Of a stretch of 38,757 nt of DNA, positions 35,088-38,757 are shown piece after piece. A model generated the notes under the pieces. That model did not search any database. It had not been told where the DNA came from and worked only from the letters and a program-made list of their open reading frames with translations. Both the position numbers and the translations under genes were made by a program. Source of the DNA: Clostridia bacterium (GTDB lineage: Bacteria > Bacillota > Clostridia > UBA1381); contig JALEPO010000164.1 in the NCBI GenBank assembly GCA_022768695.1, forward strand, positions 1-38,757, in the 5' to 3' direction. Numbering within the stretch: position 1 is the first letter of the stretch; the number at the start of each line of letters is the position of its first letter.

Positions 35088-35110
35088 AGGGACAAGATAA
35101 TCTTGTCCCT
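35088..35110 (+). other. Perfect 10-bp hairpin between tRNA-Thr and tRNA-Tyr
   Basis: AGGGACAAGA - TAA - TCTTGTCCCT, 4 nt after the tRNA-Thr CCA end and 8 nt before tRNA-Tyr. It is not followed by T residues, so it is not a standard terminator. It may guide processing of the joint precursor. Confidence 0.7.
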
Positions 35111-35117
35111 AACATAT

Positions 35118-35202
35118 GGGAGAGTTCCCGAGTGGCCAAAGGGGGCAGACTGTAAATCTGTTGTCTTCGACTTCGATGGTTCGAATCCATCCTCTCCCAC
35201 CA
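35118..35202 (+). tRNA. tRNA-Tyr (GTA)
   Basis: 85 nt class II tRNA with long variable arm, acceptor GGGAGAG/CTCTCCC, discriminator A, encoded CCA. Anticodon loop CTGTAAA gives GTA. Confidence 0.96.
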
Positions 35203-35212
35203 ATAGCGAAAG

Positions 35213-35244
35213 CAACCGCATAGTTATGCGGTTGTTTTTCTTTT
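35213..35244 (+). terminator. Terminator of the tRNA cluster
   Basis: CAACCGCATA (35213-35222) / TATGCGGTTG (35225-35234), GT loop, followed by TTTTTCTTTT. Confidence 0.92.
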
Positions 35245-35321
35245 GTACACGTTTTTTACACGAATTAATTAGTTTTTTCGTATCCGATCAATAATGCCAC
35301 GACTACCGCATGACAGTTCTG

Positions 35322-35771
35322 CTATGGTATAATCATTCTTTGATGTATCCCATATTCTTCACAAGCTTCGATAAATTCATTTGATGTGAATTGTGAACCC
35401 TGATCACTATGCAGAATCAACCCTGTTTTTGCAGCTTTTGGATTGTCTTTTATGGCTTTTGATAATGCCGATTTTGCAAACTCTGCAGTTATTTCTTTAC
35501 CTGTGACACTTGCAATAACCGAGCGGTCAAACAAATCAATTATCGTGCAGTTATACCTCTTGTTCCCGTTTTGCAGAAAGAAATATGTAAAATCTGCACA
35601 CCATTTCCGGTTTGGTTTTTCAGTAGTAAAATCTCTTTTTAACAAGTTATCAAACGCTTTGTGATGTTTTCCTAAAGCACTTCCTTTTTTCTTTCGGCGA
35701 GTGATTGAGTATAGCTTTAATTCGGTATTCATATATTTATGAGCGGTGTACACAAGCACTATGTCAAGCAA
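35322..35771 (-). pseudogene. IS3-family transposase (OrfB) fragment
   Basis: The 149-codon open frame contains the middle of an IS3-type integrase-core transposase: HKYMNTELKLYSI, then LKRDFTTEKPNRKWCADFTYFF with the first catalytic Asp, YNCTIIDLFDRSVIA, and ILHSDQGSQFTSNEFIEACEEYGI with the second Asp. It stops (IHQRMIIP) before the catalytic Glu region, and the amino-terminal third and OrfA are absent. The first codons (MLDIVLVY) do not fit the family. No terminal inverted repeats are visible. It is a dead remnant cut at both ends, next to the tRNA cluster. Confidence 0.85.
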
Positions 35772-35982
35772 GATAGGCTTTAAAGGTCTTTTGAAGAAAG
35801 TGACGATACTTGTAATAGTCGCTCTTGCAAATGTTGTTCAGCAGCTGACAGGTGATAACGTTGCGATACGGGAAATAGTGATAGTATTTTATATGATTTA
35901 CAAAAGCGGAAGATGCATCGACGGCTTCCGCTTTTTATATATCTTTCACAATGTCATGATAAGGATTGTCTTGAAAATATAA
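35761..35982 (+). pseudogene. Phage-type holin fragment
   Basis: The open frame from ATG 35761 reads MSSKIGFKGLLKKVTILVIV, then ALANVVQQLTGDNVAIREIVIVFYM, resembling the first two-thirds of toxin-secretion/phage-lysis holins (TcdE/holin_4 type). After about 35895 the similarity ends, and the frame runs through a hairpin and the start of another gene. No ribosome binding site lies upstream, and the ATG is within the edge of the transposase fragment on the other strand. It is probably non-functional prophage debris. Family assignment is by pattern only. Confidence 0.6.
35902..35936 (+). terminator. Terminator-like hairpin at the holin fragment / orphan gene junction
   Basis: AAAAGCGGAAG (35902-35912) / CTTCCGCTTTT (35925-35935), 12-base loop, then TATAT. 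The only usable start codon of the next gene (35913) lies inside its loop. Confidence 0.75.
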
Positions 35983-36728
35983 GGGTATATCTGACAGGCT
36001 GCGGACAGGATGTTGTTGATAAAGCAATCAGCGTAAAGTGTACAAAGGCAGAAATTATTTGGGTTTTTTCGGATATTGAACCTGTACCGTTTAATCGTGG
36101 ATTTTATTCGATTGATTTAAAGTATTTCTTTAAAATTACGCTGGCGGTATTCACAGGAGCGAGCCGACCGACGGAGGTAGAGGGATTGGCAACCTTTGAC
36201 AAGAAGGTGATATTATTCGGTTCTGAGGGAAATGCAAAGATTTTTGCATCGAAATATAAGCATGACGCATTTGACGCTCAGCTTTGGAAAAAGACAAATA
36301 TGCCTCATGCGGTGGTGGAGGTAGTTGACCCTATCACATTGGGAGAGAAGCTTGTAGATGTGCGTGACAGAAAGAATTGCAACTGCTGTGATGATGATTT
36401 TGATTTGGCATCGGTTCCTGAATCGGTTTGCAGAATTTTTGATGATAATCTGGTATTTGGCGGTGAGCAAAAACGAGTTTATGTATCAATAGGTGTATTC
36501 TCTATCATAAAGCTGGAACGTAAGGTGCAGCTGCTTATTCCGTCATATGATTTCTGTATTCCTCAAAAGGAATGTGTAAGCGCAACTGATAACAGTCCGT
36601 GCGATTTATTTGACAGAATTGATTTCCCGGTTGATGAATTTTTCCCGCCGGAGAGAGGGGAATTTTTGGAAAACGGTCAGGATGACCCATCGGAGCCGCG
36701 TGATGACGGCGGCTGTGGCTGCAGATAA
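35913..36728 (+). CDS. Cysteine-rich protein of unknown function, possibly 5'-truncated
   Basis: I do not recognise a named family, though the sequence reads like a conserved protein: DCLENIRVYLTGCGQDVVDKAISV, AEIIWVFSDIEPVPFNRGFYSIDLKYFFK, ATFDKKVILFGSEGNAKIF and VQLLIPSYDFCIPQKEC (in parts). Cysteine clusters occur at about residue 153 (CNCCDDDFD) and at the very C-terminus (GGCGCR), with an acidic/proline segment before it. No signal peptide or membrane helix. The only in-frame start, ATG 35913, sits in a hairpin loop without a spaced ribosome binding site, and the first about 13 residues look non-native. The 5' end was probably lost in the rearrangement that left the holin fragment. Confidence 0.65.
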   Translation: MHRRLPLFIYLSQCHDKDCLENIRVYLTGCGQDVVDKAISVKCTKAEIIWVFSDIEPVPFNRGFYSIDLKYFFKITLAVFTGASRPTEVEGLATFDKKVILFGSEGNAKIFASKYKHDAFDAQLWKKTNMPHAVVEVVDPITLGEKLVDVRDRKNCNCCDDDFDLASVPESVCRIFDDNLVFGGEQKRVYVSIGVFSIIKLERKVQLLIPSYDFCIPQKECVSATDNSPCDLFDRIDFPVDEFFPPERGEFLENGQDDPSEPRDDGGCGCR

Positions 36729-36784
36729 GTAAAATTTCTTGTAATATGATAAAATATAGCTGATATAAAGAAGGAGCGTAAATA

Positions 36785-36818
36785 ATAACTGGCCGGGGCG
36801 ATGAGTCCCGGCAGTTAT
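36785..36818 (+). other. Stable GC-rich hairpin of unknown role
   Basis: ATAACTG-G-CCGGG / CCCGGCAGTTAT with a 9-base loop (36785-36797, 36807-36818). It follows an AAGGAG-like sequence at 36771 that has no ORF after it. It lacks a T-run. It could be mRNA 3' structure of the preceding gene or part of a decayed element. Confidence 0.6.
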
Positions 36819-36886
36819 GCGTGTAGACTTCGAAAAATCCAGAAAATTATTTGTTGCCTGTCCAAAGACTAATCTGTAAAAAAATG

Positions 36887-36914
36887 TTACAGCTTTTATT
36901 TTTTGTGGTATAAG
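36887..36914 (+). promoter_or_regulatory. Probable promoter of the beta-CASP gene
   Basis: TTACAG (36887-36892), 16-base spacer, TATAAG (36909-36914), 23 bp before the ATG. CTGTAA (36874-36879) and TTACAG form a small inverted repeat followed by a T-rich run, which might instead be a weak terminator. Confidence 0.5.
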
Positions 36915-36937
36915 TATATTAGAAAGGGGTGTAGCAG

Positions 36938-38545
36938 ATGAAGGTAACATTTTTAGGCGCTGCTCATGAGGTTACAGGCAGCTGTACTCTTATTGAAACA
37001 AACGGAAAAAATATACTTATTGACTGCGGCATGGAGCAAGGCGGTGACATTTTTGAAAATCAGGAGCTTCCCATAAATCCCAATAACGTTGACTGTGTGC
37101 TTCTAACCCATGCCCACATAGACCATTCGGGAAATCTGCCGCTTTTATATAAAAACGGATTCAGAGGCAAGGTGTATGCGACTGCTGAAACAACAAATCT
37201 TTGTGAGATTATGCTGCCTGACAGCGCGCATATACAGGAATCGGAAGCAAAATGGAGGAATAAAAAAGCGAAGCGTTCCGGCGCGGCGGCATATATACCT
37301 ATTTATGATATAAATGACGCTATGGGCGTTTTGCAGAAATTCCACTCCTGCTCATATAATGACAGAATTACAATTCTGGAGAATGTGGATATACGTTTTC
37401 ATGATATAGGACATCTGTTGGGTTCTGCTTGTATTGAAATATGGATAACAGAAAAGGGCATAACTAAAAAGATTGTTTTCAGCGGTGATGTGGGCAACAT
37501 AAATCAGCCTATTATAAAGGACCCGACTCCTATTACCGACACCGGCGATACTGATTATCTTGTAATAGAATCCACATACGGAAACAGAGAGCATACCAAA
37601 GTGCCGGATTACATAACCGTATTTGCCGATGCAATACAAAAAACGTTTGACAGAGGAGGAAATGTTGTTATTCCGTCATTTGCTGTAGGAAGAACACAGG
37701 AATTATTGTATTTTATACGTCAGATAAAGGAGAGAAATCTTGTTAAGGGACACGGTGATTTTACTGTCTATGTAGACAGCCCTCTTGCAAATGAAGCGAC
37801 AGCTATATTTTTGCAATGCAATGCAGATTGCTTTGATGAGGAAACGAGAGAATGTGTAGAGCAGGGAATAAATCCTCTTATATTTCCGGGGCTTAAGCTG
37901 TCTGTATCTACTGATGAATCGGTAGCGATAAATTTTGATACAAAGCCGAAGGTTATAATCTCATCAAGCGGAATGTGTGAGGCGGGAAGAATACGCCATC
38001 ATTTAAAGCATAATCTATGGCGCGGTGAATGTCTGATTATGTTCGTAGGTTATCAGGCGGAGGGCACTCTTGGCAGAGTGCTGTGTGACGGCGCGGATAA
38101 GGTGAAGCTGTTTGGAGAAGAAATAGCTGTAAATGCAGAAATTATGTTTTTTGAAGGAATAAGCGGTCATGCGGATAAGAACGGTCTTATAAACTGGCTT
38201 CAATCATTTGCAAAAAAGCCTGATATTGTTTTTGTAAATCATGGCGAGGAAAAGTCATGTGATGATTTTACGGCTTGCATAAGAGAGGAATACGGCTATA
38301 ATGCGGTTGCGCCGTACAGCGGTACCTGTTATGATTTGCTCCGCGGCAAGGTTGATATTCAGACGTATGGAATACGCAGAGGAATAAAGAATCCGACAAA
38401 GCGGGCAATGAGTGTATTTGCACGGCTTATTTCAGCGGCGGAAAGATTGCTTTCTGTTGCATACAGCTGTAAGGGCATGGCAAATAAGGATTTGGCAAAG
38501 TTTTCAAGTCAGATTGACCAGCTGTCAGATCAATGGAAAAGATAA
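36938..38545 (+). CDS. Beta-CASP metallo-beta-lactamase-fold protein (putative ribonuclease)
   Basis: 535 residues of the YSH1/CPSF73-like COG1236 type. The metallo-beta-lactamase domain has the zinc motif THAHIDHSG (His58, His60, Asp62, His63), HDIGHLLGSA, and FSGDVGN. Then come beta-CASP elements ESTYGNREH, SFAVGRTQE, SSSGMCEAGRIRHHL, and the RNA-metabolising C-terminal ISGHADKNGL and VNHGE. These are the active-site residues of RNA-processing nucleases, so RNA hydrolysis is likely; the physiological target is unknown. It is distinct from RNase J (shorter, no J-type C-terminal domain). AAAGGGG precedes the ATG. It appears monocistronic and is followed by three hairpins. Confidence 0.92.
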   Translation: MKVTFLGAAHEVTGSCTLIETNGKNILIDCGMEQGGDIFENQELPINPNNVDCVLLTHAHIDHSGNLPLLYKNGFRGKVYATAETTNLCEIMLPDSAHIQESEAKWRNKKAKRSGAAAYIPIYDINDAMGVLQKFHSCSYNDRITILENVDIRFHDIGHLLGSACIEIWITEKGITKKIVFSGDVGNINQPIIKDPTPITDTGDTDYLVIESTYGNREHTKVPDYITVFADAIQKTFDRGGNVVIPSFAVGRTQELLYFIRQIKERNLVKGHGDFTVYVDSPLANEATAIFLQCNADCFDEETRECVEQGINPLIFPGLKLSVSTDESVAINFDTKPKVIISSSGMCEAGRIRHHLKHNLWRGECLIMFVGYQAEGTLGRVLCDGADKVKLFGEEIAVNAEIMFFEGISGHADKNGLINWLQSFAKKPDIVFVNHGEEKSCDDFTACIREEYGYNAVAPYSGTCYDLLRGKVDIQTYGIRRGIKNPTKRAMSVFARLISAAERLLSVAYSCKGMANKDLAKFSSQIDQLSDQWKR

Positions 38546-38547
38546 TG

Positions 38548-38577
38548 CAGCGTGTAGACAAAGGTATCTACACGCTG
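38548..38577 (+). other. 11-bp perfect hairpin after the beta-CASP gene
   Basis: CAGCGTGTAGA - CAAAGGTA - TCTACACGCTG. It starts 2 bp after the stop codon; no T-run follows. Confidence 0.8.
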
Positions 38578-38579
38578 AA

Positions 38580-38628
38580 GGGGCTGTTGCAAATAAGTGA
38601 GAAAATTTCACTTATTTGCAACAGCCCC
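38580..38628. repeat. 49-bp palindrome with 21-bp perfect arms (IS-end or MITE-like)
   Basis: The left arm GGGGCTGTTGCAAATAAGTG plus A (38580-38600) is exactly complementary to 38608-38628, with a 7-base A/T loop. The GGGGCTGTTGCAAA ends resemble terminal inverted repeats of several insertion-sequence families, so this could be two IS ends joined head to head (a minimal MITE). It is not followed by a T-run. There is no transposase in the visible flank. Confidence 0.75.
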
Positions 38629-38639
38629 TGGTACAATAA

Positions 38640-38693
38640 AAGTGTAAGCAATTTAACTATTTATATAGTTGATTGCCTGCACTTATTTTTTTA
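38640..38693 (+). terminator. Three-segment hairpin with T-run
   Basis: Nested pairs AAGTG/CACTT (38640-38644, 38680-38684), GCAAT/ATTGC (38648-38652, 38672-38676) and AACTAT/ATAGTT (38655-38660, 38665-38670) are followed by ATTTTTTTT. It is probably the real terminator for the beta-CASP transcript. The remaining bases to 38757 hold nothing I can identify. Confidence 0.7.
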
Positions 38694-38757
38694 TAATAAG
38701 AGATGAAATGGTCTGACGTACAGCCCCTTGGATTTCGCATCCGCAATAAAGACTGTC

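Noticed and set aside
34798-35294. Short frames running through the tRNA genes on both strands
   Set aside because: They are translations of tRNA sequence (a well-known source of spurious annotations) and have no ribosome binding sites.
35761-36728. A prophage
   Set aside because: Only one holin-like fragment is present; no capsid, terminase, integrase or lysin gene is seen.

Overview
The window looks like chromosome from an AT-rich, low-GC Gram-positive anaerobe of the class Clostridia. The evidence is a SigH-type sigma factor, a GyrA with a GyrA box, QueH, AGCS, DUF421/DUF4363 and YerC family genes, strong AGGAGG-type ribosome binding sites, and near-consensus -35/-10 promoters with 17-bp spacers. 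The species cannot be named from the sequence alone. Most of the window is ordinary housekeeping sequence; the only clearly accessory stretch is about 35.2-36.9 kb.

Layout. 1-5.6 kb: F1Fo ATP synthase operon entered at atpE (atpEFHAGDC; subunit a lies off the left edge). The c subunit carries the complete Na+-binding signature, so the enzyme is predicted to be sodium-coupled. 5.7-6.4 kb: an RpiB/LacAB-family isomerase on the minus strand. 6.6-9.0 kb: a PadR-controlled envelope operon (PadR, two HAAS/DUF1700 membrane proteins, an acidic small membrane protein, a PspC protein) whose promoter contains a 29-bp palindrome. 9.0-12.1 kb: tRNA-Met, then a yybP-ykoY (Mn2+) riboswitch with intrinsic terminator in front of a P-type cation ATPase. 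12.2-17.1 kb: a GH35 beta-galactosidase overlapping by 4 bp a TetM/EF-G-like GTPase fused to a YacP/Rae1-type NYN nuclease domain. 17.2-22.5 kb, minus strand: gyrA followed by two cyclophilins (one a lipoprotein with a serine tail encoded by a 21-bp tandem repeat), and yerC plus a methyltransferase. 22.5-24.8 kb: DUF421 and DUF4363 genes and an iron alcohol dehydrogenase. 25-30.8 kb: a secreted protein with a copper-amine-oxidase-N-like domain, sigH, two zinc-ribbon proteins, an alanine:Na+ symporter and a YdcF protein. 30.8-34.6 kb: queH, a galactokinase-like protein that has lost its kinase motifs, greA and a YkvI-type transporter. 34.7-35.2 kb: a Pro-Val-Thr-Tyr tRNA cluster, followed by a scar of decayed mobile DNA (IS3 transposase fragment, holin fragment) and a cysteine-rich conserved-looking protein. 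36.9-38.5 kb: a beta-CASP metallo-beta-lactamase protein, followed by three consecutive hairpins, one a 21-bp perfect palindrome.

Themes. The Na+-type ATP synthase and the AGCS symporter fit a sodium-based bioenergetic economy. The two most unusual proteins are the GTPase-NYN fusion, which would put a ribosome-binding translational GTPase and an mRNA nuclease in one chain, and the kinase-dead galactokinase relative. No CRISPR array, rRNA, complete insertion sequence or complete prophage is visible.
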